The translations under genes were made by a program, and so were the position numbers. Under the pieces are notes generated by a model, which was given only the letters and a program-made list of their open reading frames with translations, had not been told where the DNA came from and searched no databases. Source: Streptomyces sp. A1277 (lineage in GTDB: Bacteria > Actinomycetota > Actinomycetes > Streptomycetales > Streptomycetaceae). From it: 64,000 nucleotides of DNA. Location of the stretch: assembly GCF_004795015.1 (NCBI RefSeq), contig NZ_SSBI01000007.1, positions 62,001-126,000 of the forward strand, in the 5' to 3' direction. Positions 34,372 to 45,184 of this stretch are shown here, one piece after another (the stretch's first letter is position 1; the number at the start of each line of letters is the position of its first letter).

Positions 34372-35733
34372 TCAGGCCATTTCCGGCTGCGGCTCCAACT
34401 TCGGGGCGGGCACGGCCTTCGGCTCCCACCGCCTGATGGTCCGCACGTACCCGTAGATCACCGACCCCATGGCAAGGAGGAGAAGCGGCCCGAACACCCA
34501 CGGATGATGGGCCATCTCCAGCGAGAGACAGCGATAGGACACCAGCAGCAGCGCGAACACCGCGGTGCCGTAGGCGACCAGCTGAATGGCGGGCCGGTCC
34601 CAGCCGCGTTCCAGCGCGCGCATACCCGTCTCGATCGTGAGCGTGAACACCACACCGGCGACCAGGTCCGCGCCGTAGTGGTAGCCGAAACCGAGGGTCG
34701 CGGCGAGCGTGGCCACCAGCCAGAAGGCGCCCGCGTACTGCAGGAACTTCGGGCCCTTGCGGGAATGGATGAAGATCGCGGTGGCCCAGGCGGTGTGCAG
34801 ACTGGGCATGCAATTGCGCGGGGTGATCTCGTCGAACGGCATGTGGTGCGGGGCCCCGATCGGCACCGGTGTGTCCGGCCACAGGTTGGCCACCGCCCAG
34901 TGCCCGCCGTCCGTCCCGAACGCGAAGACCGGCCCGACCACCGGGAAGATCATGTAGATGGCGGGGCCGAGAAGGCCGATCACCAGGAAGGTGCGCACCA
35001 GGTGGTGGCCGGGGAAGCGGCGGTCGGTCGCCACGTTGCGCAGCTGGTACAGCGCGACGAGGACCGCGGCCACCGCCAGCTGTGTATAGACGTAGTCGAG
35101 GAAGCGGGCGCCGACCGGGCCGGTCGCATCGATGAGCCGCCCCACCACCCAGGACGGGTTGCCGAGCGCGTGGTCGGCGTTGGCCATGTACTGGTCGAGC
35201 ACATCGGGGCGGGTCTTCGACGTGATGAGCAGCCATGTGTCACCGGTCTTCCGGCCGGCCACGAGGAGCAGGCCGAGTCCGACGCCCTTCAGGAGCAGCA
35301 TGCGTTCCCGGCCCGTGCGGCGGGTGACGGCGATGACCGCGACGCCCACGATCACCCACAACGCACCGTTGCCGAAGAAGTGGCCTTCCGTGACGGGGGC
35401 GTCGGCCACCCACCGCACCAGCGCGATGACGATGTCGACGCCGGCCGCGACACCGACCGCGATGAACCGCTGCCGCCAGGTGAGGACCACCATCATCAAA
35501 CCCATGCTGGCGTACAGCAGAAAGCCCGATTTGGGGGCGAATATCACTTCTTGGGCCTGAGTGGTGACCGGCCCCGGCAAGCCGTAGTGGCGTGCGGCGA
35601 TCTCCAGCGCGACGAGGAACGCGAGGGTCACCACCGCCGCCGCCGTCCACAGTATCGCTCGCGGTTGGCGCCACGCGGCGAAGGGTATTCGGCGGTTTAT
35701 TCGCGAAAACACCTGCGATGCTATAGGTATCAA
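34372..35733 (-). CDS. PAP2_3-type phosphatase, inositol-phosphoceramide-synthase-like
   Basis: A 453-residue protein with about eleven transmembrane helices. The C-terminal half has the PAP2 signatures NCMPSLHTAWATAIF and GYHYGADLVAGV, as in the aureobasidin-resistance/IPC-synthase branch (PAP2_3). That branch includes enzymes moving phospho-head groups such as inositol phosphate between lipids, so a lipid transferase is as likely as a phosphatase. TTG 35733 opens the longest reading; a GTG seven codons later is possible. Third PAP2 protein within 9 kb. Confidence 0.85.
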   Translation of the reverse strand: MIPIASQVFSRINRRIPFAAWRQPRAILWTAAAVVTLAFLVALEIAARHYGLPGPVTTQAQEVIFAPKSGFLLYASMGLMMVVLTWRQRFIAVGVAAGVDIVIALVRWVADAPVTEGHFFGNGALWVIVGVAVIAVTRRTGRERMLLLKGVGLGLLLVAGRKTGDTWLLITSKTRPDVLDQYMANADHALGNPSWVVGRLIDATGPVGARFLDYVYTQLAVAAVLVALYQLRNVATDRRFPGHHLVRTFLVIGLLGPAIYMIFPVVGPVFAFGTDGGHWAVANLWPDTPVPIGAPHHMPFDEITPRNCMPSLHTAWATAIFIHSRKGPKFLQYAGAFWLVATLAATLGFGYHYGADLVAGVVFTLTIETGMRALERGWDRPAIQLVAYGTAVFALLLVSYRCLSLEMAHHPWVFGPLLLLAMGSVIYGYVRTIRRWEPKAVPAPKLEPQPEMA

Positions 35734-36003
35734 TTCTCTGGCCGATGTCTTAGGTTTTGGTCAAATGGGTCGCTTTTCATGCCGGATGGCATGGTTGTGC
35801 GGGCGATGAGGGCGGTCGCCGGGGTGCGATCATGCTAGCCGAGGGGGTACGGGCCGGATTCGCTGGTCATCGCCGGTGGGAAGGACGCGAAATCCTGTTC
35901 CCGGGTTCAGTAGCACGTCGCTGACAAGAGACACCGGCCACCCCCTGGCGTGGACCCTACGTCAGGGGATGGCGGCTTCCGAAGGTGTACGTCCCGAATG
36001 AGA
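35734..36003. other. Intergenic region without a gene
   Basis: Holds the promoter of the PAP2_3 gene (A/T-rich 35715-35780) and an imperfect inverted repeat with CCCCTG and CAGGGG arms near 35942-35968. No gene fragment was recognised. Confidence 0.4.
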
Positions 36004-36031
36004 CGTAGCCCGCCATGGGAGGCGGGCTACG
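36004..36031 (-). terminator. Hairpin terminator of the GH5 cellulase gene
   Basis: Eleven-base arms CGTAGCCCGCC and complement with loop ATGGGA, about 40 bases past the stop. Confidence 0.75.
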
Positions 36032-36071
36032 GTGCTCCCTTCCGGAGCGGGGTCCTGCGCGGACCAACCGG

Positions 36072-38069
<1,998 letters not shown>

Positions 38070-38169
38070 TCAATGGGGTGCGCGGCGTTCATGAGTTGAA
38101 GTCGGGGAGTCCTTGACTGCCGAAGTGCTCGGGGTGCGATGCGGAAAAGGGTGGACGTGCCGCCTGTGC

Positions 38170-38208
38170 GATGCAAATATATGCCGCATGACGCATGATC
38201 ATGCATTG
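38170..38208 (+). promoter_or_regulatory. ATGCA-rich candidate ARG boxes before the OAT gene
   Basis: An A/T-rich patch with repeated half-sites: GATGCAAATATATGC, GCATGACGCATG and ATCATGCATTGATGC. Arginine-repressor boxes in actinomycetes are built of such TGCAT/ATGCA halves. It directly precedes the ATG at 38209. Confidence 0.5.
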
Positions 38209-39384
38209 ATGCCGGCGGCCGACCCCGTGACCTGGCCCGCGGGATTCGTCGCGTACACCGGACACGGCGGGCTGCGCGAACACGGCGACGACATCTCGAT
38301 CGTCGCATCGGACCGGCCGGCGACCAGCGCCGCGATGTTCACGCGGAGCCTCTTCGCCGGTCCGGCCGTGGTCCTCAGCCGCAGGCACGCCGCCGGGCGG
38401 AACCTGCGTGCCGTGACGACGCTGGCGCAGAACGCCAACGTGGCCACCGGGCGCCGCGGCGAACAGAACGCCGCCGAGGTCGTCCGCCGTGTCGCCGCGA
38501 TTATTGGCGTGCCCGAGAGCGAGGTGCTCATCGGCTCCACCGGTGTCATCGGCAGGCCCCTGCCGATGGACACCATCCTTCCGCGCTTCGACCGGACGGC
38601 CGAGCGCGGCGTCGCGGCGTTCACCGCCGGGCCGCTGGACGTCGCCCGCGCGATGATGACCACCGACACCCGCCCGAAGGTCGCGGTCCGCACCGCCGGG
38701 CGGGCCCGGATCGTGGGCGTCGCCAAGGGGGTCGGCATGCTGGAGCCCGACATGGCGACGATGCTCGCCTACGTGTTCACCGACGCCGAGCTGTCACCGG
38801 CCGACCTGGACACCGCGCTGCGCGGGGCGGTGAACCGTACGTTCAACTGCCTCAGCGTCGACACCGACACCTCCACCTCCGACACCGTCTCGGTCATCGC
38901 CAACGGGGCGGCCGGAGCGGTCGACCCGGCGCGGTTCGCCGAGGTGCTGGCCGACCTGTGCCTGGACCTCACGCTGCAACTGGCCGGCGACGGCGAAGGG
39001 GCCACCAAGCTCCTGCGCGTCACCGTCGCCAGTGCCCGCGACCATGCGCAGGCCAAACGCATCGCCAAGAGCGTGGTGAACTCCCCGCTGGTCAAGACCG
39101 CTGTCCATGGCGCGGACCCCAACTGGGGGCGGGTGCTGATGGCCATCGGCAAGAACACCGACGACACCGACATCGTGCCGGGCGACGTCACCGTGCGGTT
39201 CGGTGACATCGAGGTGTACCCCGAGGAGCCCGAGGCGGACACCCTCGGGAGACTCGTGGACATCATGCGCCGGGACGAGGTGGACATCGTCGTCACGCTC
39301 GGTCTCGGCGCCGCCGAAGCCACCGTCTACGGCTGCGACTTGTCCGCCGGCTACATCCGCGTCAACGCGGACTACACGACCTGA
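38209..39384 (+). CDS. argJ: Ornithine acetyltransferase (ArgJ family, OAT2-like)
   Basis: A 391-residue bifunctional-type glutamate N-acetyltransferase. The self-cleavage site is intact (KGVGMLEPDMATML, cut between Ala and Thr, giving alpha and beta chains), as are STGVIG and TTDTRPK; HGADPNWGRV and the YGCDL ending are typical. It moves an acetyl group from N-acetylornithine to glutamate. From memory it resembles the OAT2 protein of clavulanic acid clusters, whose N-terminus aligns best with ATG 38209; ATG 38188 is an alternative. No arg genes flank it, so it is a stand-alone paralogue. Repeated ATGCA words upstream may be arginine-repressor sites. Confidence 0.9.
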   Translation: MPAADPVTWPAGFVAYTGHGGLREHGDDISIVASDRPATSAAMFTRSLFAGPAVVLSRRHAAGRNLRAVTTLAQNANVATGRRGEQNAAEVVRRVAAIIGVPESEVLIGSTGVIGRPLPMDTILPRFDRTAERGVAAFTAGPLDVARAMMTTDTRPKVAVRTAGRARIVGVAKGVGMLEPDMATMLAYVFTDAELSPADLDTALRGAVNRTFNCLSVDTDTSTSDTVSVIANGAAGAVDPARFAEVLADLCLDLTLQLAGDGEGATKLLRVTVASARDHAQAKRIAKSVVNSPLVKTAVHGADPNWGRVLMAIGKNTDDTDIVPGDVTVRFGDIEVYPEEPEADTLGRLVDIMRRDEVDIVVTLGLGAAEATVYGCDLSAGYIRVNADYTT

Positions 39385-39392
39385 CCCGCGGT

Positions 39393-39429
39393 CCCGTCGC
39401 CCCTGCCGGGAACGGGTGGCGGCGACGGG
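39393..39429. terminator. Inverted repeat between convergent OAT and DoxX genes
   Basis: CCCGTCGCC and GGCGACGGG (9 bp each) around a 19-base loop; probably stops both transcripts. Confidence 0.45.
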
Positions 39430-39436
39430 CGCGGTG

Positions 39437-39805
39437 TCACAGCCGTACGAAGCTCCCGACGAGCACGCCGAGCGAGAGCAGCAGCATGCCGAGGCAGTTC
39501 ACCCAGAACGTACTGCTCAGCGCCCGCACCCGGATGTGGGCGGCGGTGGCCGCGAGGAAGTAGACGACGATCGCGGCCGTCGTCGTCATGGCCACACCGG
39601 GCACCCAGAAGCCGACGACGAGCCCCACGACCGAAGCGGCCTTGGCGGTGGTCAGCGCCCACCACCAGTCGCGCGGCAGCCGTACGCCTTCCAGGCAGTC
39701 CGCGATGAACCGCGGCGGGCGCAGCATCATCGCCGCGTCGCCCGCCTGGATGGCCAGCAGGACCACCACCGGCCATATGGGGGAGGGGAGTTCGGAGAGA
39801 GTCAT
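39437..39805 (-). CDS. DoxX-like membrane protein
   Basis: A 122-residue protein with four transmembrane helices (starting WPVVVLLAIQAGDAAMM; AKAASVVGLVVGFWVPGV; TTAAIVVYFLAATAAHI; FWVNCLGMLLLSLGVLVG). The short four-helix layout and LTTAKAASVVGL match DoxX-like family members. Its ATG lies three bases after the TetR stop, so both genes form an operon. Function is unknown; co-regulation with TetR suggests stress or efflux-related membrane adaptation. Confidence 0.8.
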   Translation of the reverse strand: MTLSELPSPIWPVVVLLAIQAGDAAMMLRPPRFIADCLEGVRLPRDWWWALTTAKAASVVGLVVGFWVPGVAMTTTAAIVVYFLAATAAHIRVRALSSTFWVNCLGMLLLSLGVLVGSFVRL

Positions 39806-39808
39806 CGG

Positions 39809-40417
39809 TCAGAGCCCTTCCTGCGCGGCGACGAAGGCGGCGGTGCGTCCGATCCTCGCCGCCGCCTGCCGGGGGTCGGTCGACCCTGCGGCGAGCAGCA
39901 TCAGCTCGCCGAGATAGCCGGCGAACAGCACCTGCGCGCCCAGCCGGGCATGCGTCTCGTCCGCACCGGCGTTCACCATCGCGGCGGTGAGGTTGTCCTC
40001 GGTGAGGGTGCGCAGCGCGCCCAGGGCGGCGTTCTCGTCCTTGCCCCGGGCCAGCGTCCGGAAGTAGGCGCGCGCGAGGTCGTCGTTCTCGGCGAACAGG
40101 CCGAGGAACGGGTCGAAGTAGTGCGACAGGTACGCGACGGCCGACGGCGCGGGCGCCCCCGCCTCCGGCGGGGCGGGCGGAGGCGGGATGCGGTCGGCGA
40201 TGGCCTGGTCGAACACCAGGCTCAGCAGGGACTCCTTGTCCCCGACCGCCATGACCGTGCCCACGGAAACCCCCGCCTCCGCAGCGATCTGACGCACCGT
40301 CGTGCTCTGGAAGCCGTGCTCCGCGAAGAGCTGGGCGGCGGCCTCCACGATGCGGGTGGCCGTCCGCACTTTCTGCGCCGCACGTGTTGACTGAACCTGT
40401 TCACCGAACATGTTCAT
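39809..40417 (-). CDS. TetR-family regulator
   Basis: A 202-residue repressor. The HTH is clear (ATRIVEAAAQLFAEHGFQST, TVRQIAAEAGVSVGTV, MAVGDKESLL). The C-terminal ligand domain has no recognisable ligand signature. ATG 40417 or 40411 is the start; both lie inside or beside the palindromes at 40406-40430, so the transcript may be leaderless and autorepressed. It is followed at once by the DoxX gene. Confidence 0.9.
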   Translation of the reverse strand: MNMFGEQVQSTRAAQKVRTATRIVEAAAQLFAEHGFQSTTVRQIAAEAGVSVGTVMAVGDKESLLSLVFDQAIADRIPPPPAPPEAGAPAPSAVAYLSHYFDPFLGLFAENDDLARAYFRTLARGKDENAALGALRTLTEDNLTAAMVNAGADETHARLGAQVLFAGYLGELMLLAAGSTDPRQAAARIGRTAAFVAAQEGL

Positions 40418-40430
40418 AACGTACGTACGT
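40406..40430. promoter_or_regulatory. Two palindromes at the TetR start (putative operator)
   Basis: GAACATGTTC (40406-40415) and ACGTACGTACGT (40419-40430) are both perfect palindromes and sit three bases apart over the TetR start codon. Confidence 0.55.
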
Positions 40431-40456
40431 GGCCGCGCCCCCGCAAGAGTGGCGGC

Positions 40457-40488
40457 GCGCCCGGTCCGCGCCGGCGCGGACCGGGCGC
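40457..40488 (-). terminator. Hairpin terminator of the LLM oxidoreductase gene
   Basis: GCGCCCGGTCCGCG and complement (14 bp) around CCGG, eight bases past the stop on the minus strand. Confidence 0.75.
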
Positions 40489-40495
40489 CTGCCCG

Positions 40496-41386
40496 CTACA
40501 GCTCGTCGCCGAAGGCGTCGGCGAGTTCACGCCACTCGGCGAGCGGCAGGCCGTCCCTCTCCCCGCCGACGGCGACTACCTGGAGCGCGACATGGTCGGC
40601 GCCCGCGTCGAAGTACTCCCGCGTCCGCGCCTTCACCCGCTCGGCGTCGCCCAGCGCGAAGAGGGCGTCCAGGAGCCGCACGCTGCCGCCGCCGTCGAAG
40701 TCGCTCTCCGAGAAGCCGAGGCGCAGCAGGTTGTCGGTGTAGTTGGGCAGCTGGAGGTACATCGCCAGCATCGCGCGCGCCGTGGCGCGGGCGCGGTCCG
40801 GATCGGTGTCGAGTACGACGGACAGCTCGGGCGCGAGCAGGGCGTCGGGTCCGAGGGCCTCGCGTGCCTCCGCCGTGTGCGCGGTGGTGACGAGGTAGGG
40901 GTGGGCGCCCAGTGCCCGGTCGGCCGCGAGCCGCAGCATCTTCGGGCCGAGCGCCGCCAGCACCCGGTGCCCGGGCTCCACGGGCGGCGCGGCGCCGTCC
41001 AGCGCGTCCAGGTAGGCCACCATGGCGCTGTACGGCTTCGCGTACCGGGGGACCACCGGGCCGTGGCTGACACCCAGGCCGAGGACGAAGCGCCCCCGGG
41101 CGTCGGCCTCGATCGCGGCGATCCGCGCCGCCACCTCCTCGGCGGTGTGGTCCCAGATGCTCAGGATGCCGGTGGCGACGTTGACCGTCCGGGTGGCGCC
41201 GACGATCGCGGCGGCGTCGTCGGGGGAGGGGCTGCCGCCGATCCACAGCGTCCCGTACCCCAGCGCTTCGAGCTCGGCGACCGCTTCAGCGATCGCCTCC
41301 TTGCCTGCGGCGTCCGCCTTCGACGAGTGCAGCGCGCCGCTCCAGATGCCGACCCGTCCGAATGCCTCATGTGTCTGAGAAGTCAT
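40496..41386 (-). CDS. LLM-class F420-dependent oxidoreductase
   Basis: A 296-residue luciferase-like barrel protein of the actinomycete F420-type subfamily. LEALGYGTLWIGGSPSPDDA, NVATGILSIWDH, FVLGLGVSHGP and HVALQVV mark the barrel strands and cofactor loops. It likely uses coenzyme F420 (less likely FMN) for a two-electron reduction or oxidation; the substrate is unknown. ATG 41386. It is divergent from the MFS gene. Confidence 0.88.
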   Translation of the reverse strand: MTSQTHEAFGRVGIWSGALHSSKADAAGKEAIAEAVAELEALGYGTLWIGGSPSPDDAAAIVGATRTVNVATGILSIWDHTAEEVAARIAAIEADARGRFVLGLGVSHGPVVPRYAKPYSAMVAYLDALDGAAPPVEPGHRVLAALGPKMLRLAADRALGAHPYLVTTAHTAEAREALGPDALLAPELSVVLDTDPDRARATARAMLAMYLQLPNYTDNLLRLGFSESDFDGGGSVRLLDALFALGDAERVKARTREYFDAGADHVALQVVAVGGERDGLPLAEWRELADAFGDEL

Positions 41387-41591
41387 GCCGTGATCAACAG
41401 CGGCCGCCTCCCGCTATTCCCCGCCCTGCCGCATGCGGGCCGGATTCACCCGACAGGCCGTCACACCCCCGTGTGCGCCCCTCATGTGGGCGAGTAGCCG
41501 CGTGTGCGGGGGCGCGGCCGGGGCAGCTGGCGGATATTGGATGTTCTGCGGCTCCGCAGTGTGCGCCCGCTCGGACGAGGAGGTAGCTGCC

Positions 41592-43148
41592 GTGACGACC
41601 CCCGCCGCATCGGAGGGACCTGGAGGCAGGGAAGAACGCCCGGACGGGGGAGGGGGTGGCAGGAGAGGGGGCCGCGATCCGCGTGACGAGGTGGCGGCGC
41701 CGGGTGATTCCGGGCTCGGCACCATCACGACGGCCGTCCCGGCCCGGCTGGACCGGCTGCCGTGGTCGCGCTGGCACTGGATGATCGTCATCGGCCTCGG
41801 CACGGTGTGGATTCTGGACGGCCTCGAAGTCACGACGGTCGGCAACATCGCGGGCCGGCTGTCGGAGGACGGCTCCGGCCTGGACATCACGTCCGCGCAG
41901 GTCACCGGACTCGCCGCCGCCCTGTATGTGGCGGGCGCCTGTTCGGGGGCGCTGTTCTTCGGGTGGCTCACCGACCGGTTCGGCCGCAAGAAGCTGTTCA
42001 TGGTGACGCTCGCGGTCTACCTCGCCGCGACCGCCATGACCGGTCTGTCCTTCAGCGCGTGGTGGTTCTTCCTCTTCCGCTTCCTCACCGGCTTCGGTAT
42101 CGGCGGTGAGTACGCGGCCATCAACTCGGCCATCGACGAGCTGATCCCCTCGAAGTACCGCGGCCGGGTGGACCTCATCATCAACGGCAGCTACTGGCTG
42201 GGCGCGGTCGGCGGTGCGCTGCTGTCGATCGTCATGCTGAACACGGACTACTTCCCCAAGGACCTCGGCTGGCGGCTCACCTTCGCCCTCGGCGTCATCC
42301 TCGGTTTCGTGATCCTGCTCGTGCGGCGGCATGTGCCGGAGAGCCCGCGGTGGCAGTTCATCCACGGGCACGGGGACGAGGCGGACAAGCTCGTCGCGTC
42401 CGTCGAGCGGGAGATCGAGGACGAGAAGCACGAGAAGCTGCCGCAGCCGGCCGGCGAGATCACGATCCACGAGCGCAAGAGCATCGGCTTCGGGCTCATC
42501 GCCAAGACCGTCTTCCGCAGCTACCCCAAGCGCGCCGTGCTCGGTCTCTCCCTCTTCGTCGGGCAGGCGTTCCTCTACAACGCGATCACCTTCGGCTTCG
42601 GCGCGATCCTGACGAAGTTCTACGACGTGCAGAGCGGCCACACCGGCTACTACTTCGCGGTGATCGCGGCCGGCAACTTCATCGGCCCGCTCGTGCTCGG
42701 CAAGCTGTTCGACACGATCGGGCGGCGCATCATGATCGCCGGTACCTACATCCTGCCGGGCATCCTGCTGTTCCTCACGGCCTGGCTCTTCGACCGGGGC
42801 TCGCTGACAGCCAACACCCTCACCGCGTGCTGGTGCGTCGTCCTGTTCTTCGCCTCGGCGGGCGCGAGCAGCGCGTATCTGACGGTCTCCGAGGTCTTCC
42901 CCATGGAGACCCGGGCCATGGCCATCGCCTTCTTCTACGCGGTCGGTACCGCGGTCGGCGGCATCAGCGGCCCGCTGATCTTCGCCGACCTCACCGAATC
43001 GGGCGTCCCCGGCGACACGGCCCTTGCCTTCTCCATCGGCGCGGCCCTGATGTGCGCGGCCGGCATCGTCGCGGCCTTCCTCGCGGTCGACGCCGAGCAG
43101 CGCTCCCTGGAGGACATCGCGAAGCCGCTCTCCCAGACGGCGTCCTGA
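41592..43148 (+). CDS. MFS metabolite:H+ symporter
   Basis: A 518-residue twelve-helix transporter of the metabolite:H+ symporter type. An N-terminal Gly-rich cytoplasmic tail (about 45 residues) precedes helix 1 (MIVIGLGTVWILDGLEVT). The loop 2-3 motif is GWLTDRFGRKKLF and the loop 8-9 copy is GKLFDTIGRRIMI; FGIGGEYAAINSAIDELIP and VRRHVPESPRW are family hallmarks. It should import a small carboxylate or sugar-like compound with protons; the substrate is not evident. GTG 41592 has GAGGAGG eight bases upstream, which rules out the earlier in-frame start. Confidence 0.9.
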   Translation: MTTPAASEGPGGREERPDGGGGGRRGGRDPRDEVAAPGDSGLGTITTAVPARLDRLPWSRWHWMIVIGLGTVWILDGLEVTTVGNIAGRLSEDGSGLDITSAQVTGLAAALYVAGACSGALFFGWLTDRFGRKKLFMVTLAVYLAATAMTGLSFSAWWFFLFRFLTGFGIGGEYAAINSAIDELIPSKYRGRVDLIINGSYWLGAVGGALLSIVMLNTDYFPKDLGWRLTFALGVILGFVILLVRRHVPESPRWQFIHGHGDEADKLVASVEREIEDEKHEKLPQPAGEITIHERKSIGFGLIAKTVFRSYPKRAVLGLSLFVGQAFLYNAITFGFGAILTKFYDVQSGHTGYYFAVIAAGNFIGPLVLGKLFDTIGRRIMIAGTYILPGILLFLTAWLFDRGSLTANTLTACWCVVLFFASAGASSAYLTVSEVFPMETRAMAIAFFYAVGTAVGGISGPLIFADLTESGVPGDTALAFSIGAALMCAAGIVAAFLAVDAEQRSLEDIAKPLSQTAS

Positions 43149-43183
43149 GCGACGCCGGGACAGAGCCCGTCCCGGCGTCGCTC
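43147..43183 (+). terminator. Hairpin overlapping the MFS stop codon
   Basis: GAGCGACGCCGGGAC and its complement (15 bp) with loop AGAGCCC begin inside the stop codon. A second GC hairpin follows at about 43184-43212. Confidence 0.8.
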
Positions 43184-43214
43184 GGGACGCCGGGACGGGC
43201 TCCGTCCCGGCCGC

Positions 43215-43839
43215 TCAGCCGTCCGACGCCGGGCCGGCGAGCCCGTGCAGCAACAGGCGCGTCAGCGTGTCGATGATCTCGTCGCCGGAGATGCCGGGGC
43301 GCCCCGGCCCGCGGTCGTCACCGCGAACCCGAGCACCGAGACCATCGCCCCATGGCGGCGGCCACCACGGCGGGGCCACCCGGGAGCGGGTGACCCCGCT
43401 CGCGCAGCCACGCCAGGTGCTCGCGGAAGGCCCCCGTGTCCCCCGCCAGGCTCGCCCAGACGCGGCCCTCGCGCGGGGGAGCGGCGAAGCTGGTCTGCAT
43501 CAGCGCCACGATCACGGGCAGGTGGTCGCGGATCACGCCCCAGGTGACGGCCAGACGGGCGCGCAGCTGCCCCGGGCCCGTCAGATCGTGACCGGTCCCG
43601 TCGTCGTGCGCACCGATCTCCGCTTCGAGCTGCGCGTTCAGATCCCCATCAGGGCCTGGAGCAGGGCGTCCTTGTCCGCGAAATGGGCGTAGAACGAGCC
43701 GGTGGCGCGCCCCGCCTCCCGCGTGATGTCGGTGATCTTCGTATCGAGATAGCCGCGCTCCGCGAACAGCCGGCGCGCCGCCTCCTTCAGCGCCGCCTCG
43801 GTCCCGGCGGCCAGGCCGGGGCGGCTCGTTCCTGAGCAT
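43215..43839 (-). pseudogene. TetR-family regulator with several frameshifts
   Basis: Stitching frames gives a complete TetR protein: [40 protein letters not shown] and [17 protein letters not shown] for the HTH, then [15 protein letters not shown] up to AVVAAAMG, then MVSVLGFAVTTAGRG, then GISGDEIIDTLTRLLLHG and the stop at 43215. The breaks are single-base changes: one just after the start ATG, one in a G-run at about 43643, and two in G/C runs at about 43352 and 43297. All lie in or next to homopolymers except the first. Either the gene is recently dead or the assembly has homopolymer errors. Confidence 0.8.
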
Positions 43840-43887
43840 CGCGTCCAACGGACTGCGGGTCCTGCGCGCCCGCGGCGTACTGGGAAC

Positions 43888-44175
43888 AGGTGTGCCGGGC
43901 CGGAATCGATATGCCGTGCCGGAGCGACGGTGACGGTGTGGTCGGCCGGCCGGGGACGACCTGGGCTGCTCGAACCGATGGGCGTGCACGAGGAACACCG
44001 CCACCGGGGCTACGGCCGGGCGATCACCCTCGCCGCAGCGGCCGCACTCCGGGACATGGGCTCGTCCAGCGCACTCGTCTGCACCCCCAGCTCCCGCACC
44101 GGCGCCGTTGCCACCTACCGGTCGGCAGGCTTCCTGCGGCGCCCCGAGACCCATGACTGCTTCCGGCGCGCCTGA
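43888..44175 (+). pseudogene. GNAT acetyltransferase, C-terminal half only
   Basis: The frame holds the acetyl-CoA-binding half of a GNAT protein: [20 protein letters not shown], with the R-G-Y-G-R-A pyrophosphate loop, then LAAAAALRDMGSSSALVC and ATYRSAGF. The N-terminal strands are missing; the frame before GATVTVW has no GNAT similarity. It abuts the TetR pseudogene head to head, so both may have been damaged by one event around 43840-43890. An internal GTG at 43930 could still give an 81-residue peptide. Confidence 0.65.
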
Positions 44176-44287
44176 GGGGCCCGCCCCGCGAGGTGAGCAC
44201 ACGCACGGCCCTCCCCGCTGATCATGGAAGGCGCGGTTCGGGGCACACGGCGAACGACGACGTTCGTGACATGCCGAGGGAGACGCC

Positions 44288-45106
44288 GTGCCGATACGGA
44301 GACCGCGAAGCGCTACACGCCATCCCCGCACGACGGGCTCACTGCGCAGCCCCCTGCTCACCCTCGCCCTGGCCGGCGCCCTGATCTGCGCCGCGGCCCT
44401 GCTCTTCCTGCGCTTCGCCCACTGGGCCGGCGCGCACCCGGTCACCGCCGTACTGCTGGCCGTGGCCGCCGTCCCCGTGCTCTACATCCTGTTCCGCGCG
44501 ATGCCGCGCACCCGTGAGCTGCGCAGGGCCGCCCGCGAAGGCATGGCACCGCCCCTTGAGGATGCCGCCGGGGCGCCCGGGAGCGACGGCGCCCCCGAAC
44601 CGCCCGCCTCCACCGCGGACGGAGCGGCAGGCGTCGCGCCGCTCCCCGACGCGCGGGACGGACTCACCGCCGTACTCCCGCAGCCCGACGCCGAGTTGAC
44701 CGCGTTCGACTTCGGCGCCCTCGACCCCGACGGCTTCGAGGCGGCCGTGGCCGCCCTGTGCGAACGCGACGGCTGCCACGAGGTCGAGGTCGTCGGCGGC
44801 GCCGGCGACCTCGGCGCCGACGTCCTCGCCACCGCACCGGACGGCCGGCGCGTCGTCGTGCAGTGCAAGCAGTACGGACCCGCGAACAAGGTGGGCTCCC
44901 AGGACCTCCAGCGCTTCGGCGGCACCTGCTGGACAATCCACGGCGCCCAGCTCGCCGCCGTGGTGACGACCAGTGAGTTCACCGCACCGGCCCTGGAGTA
45001 CGCGGAATCCTGCGGCATCCGGTGCGTGGACGGAGCCTCGCTCACCGCCTGGGCCGAAGGCTCGGGCCCGGCTCCCTGGGGGCCGGCGATGATGGATACG
45101 GCTTGA
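44288..45106 (+). CDS. Membrane-anchored Mrr-type restriction-endonuclease-like protein
   Basis: A 272-residue protein with two N-terminal transmembrane helices (LLTLALAGALICAAALLFL; PVTAVLLAVAAVPVLYILF), a disordered Pro/Ala-rich linker, and a C-terminal Mrr_cat domain. The PD-(D/E)xK core is visible: DPDGFEAAVAALCERDG, GDLGADVLA, VVVQCKQYG. The family cuts DNA, often methylated DNA, but membrane-tethered versions are poorly understood. GAGGGAGAC before GTG 44288 supports the start. No methyltransferase is adjacent, so a classical restriction-modification system is unlikely. Confidence 0.85.
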   Translation: MPIRRPRSATRHPRTTGSLRSPLLTLALAGALICAAALLFLRFAHWAGAHPVTAVLLAVAAVPVLYILFRAMPRTRELRRAAREGMAPPLEDAAGAPGSDGAPEPPASTADGAAGVAPLPDARDGLTAVLPQPDAELTAFDFGALDPDGFEAAVAALCERDGCHEVEVVGGAGDLGADVLATAPDGRRVVVQCKQYGPANKVGSQDLQRFGGTCWTIHGAQLAAVVTTSEFTAPALEYAESCGIRCVDGASLTAWAEGSGPAPWGPAMMDTA

Positions 45107-45184
45107 GAAGCGCTCGCGGAGTCCGGGCAGCGGCCCACCGACCCCCTATCCTCACAGGATCACGGACATGTAGGGGAACGGGGC

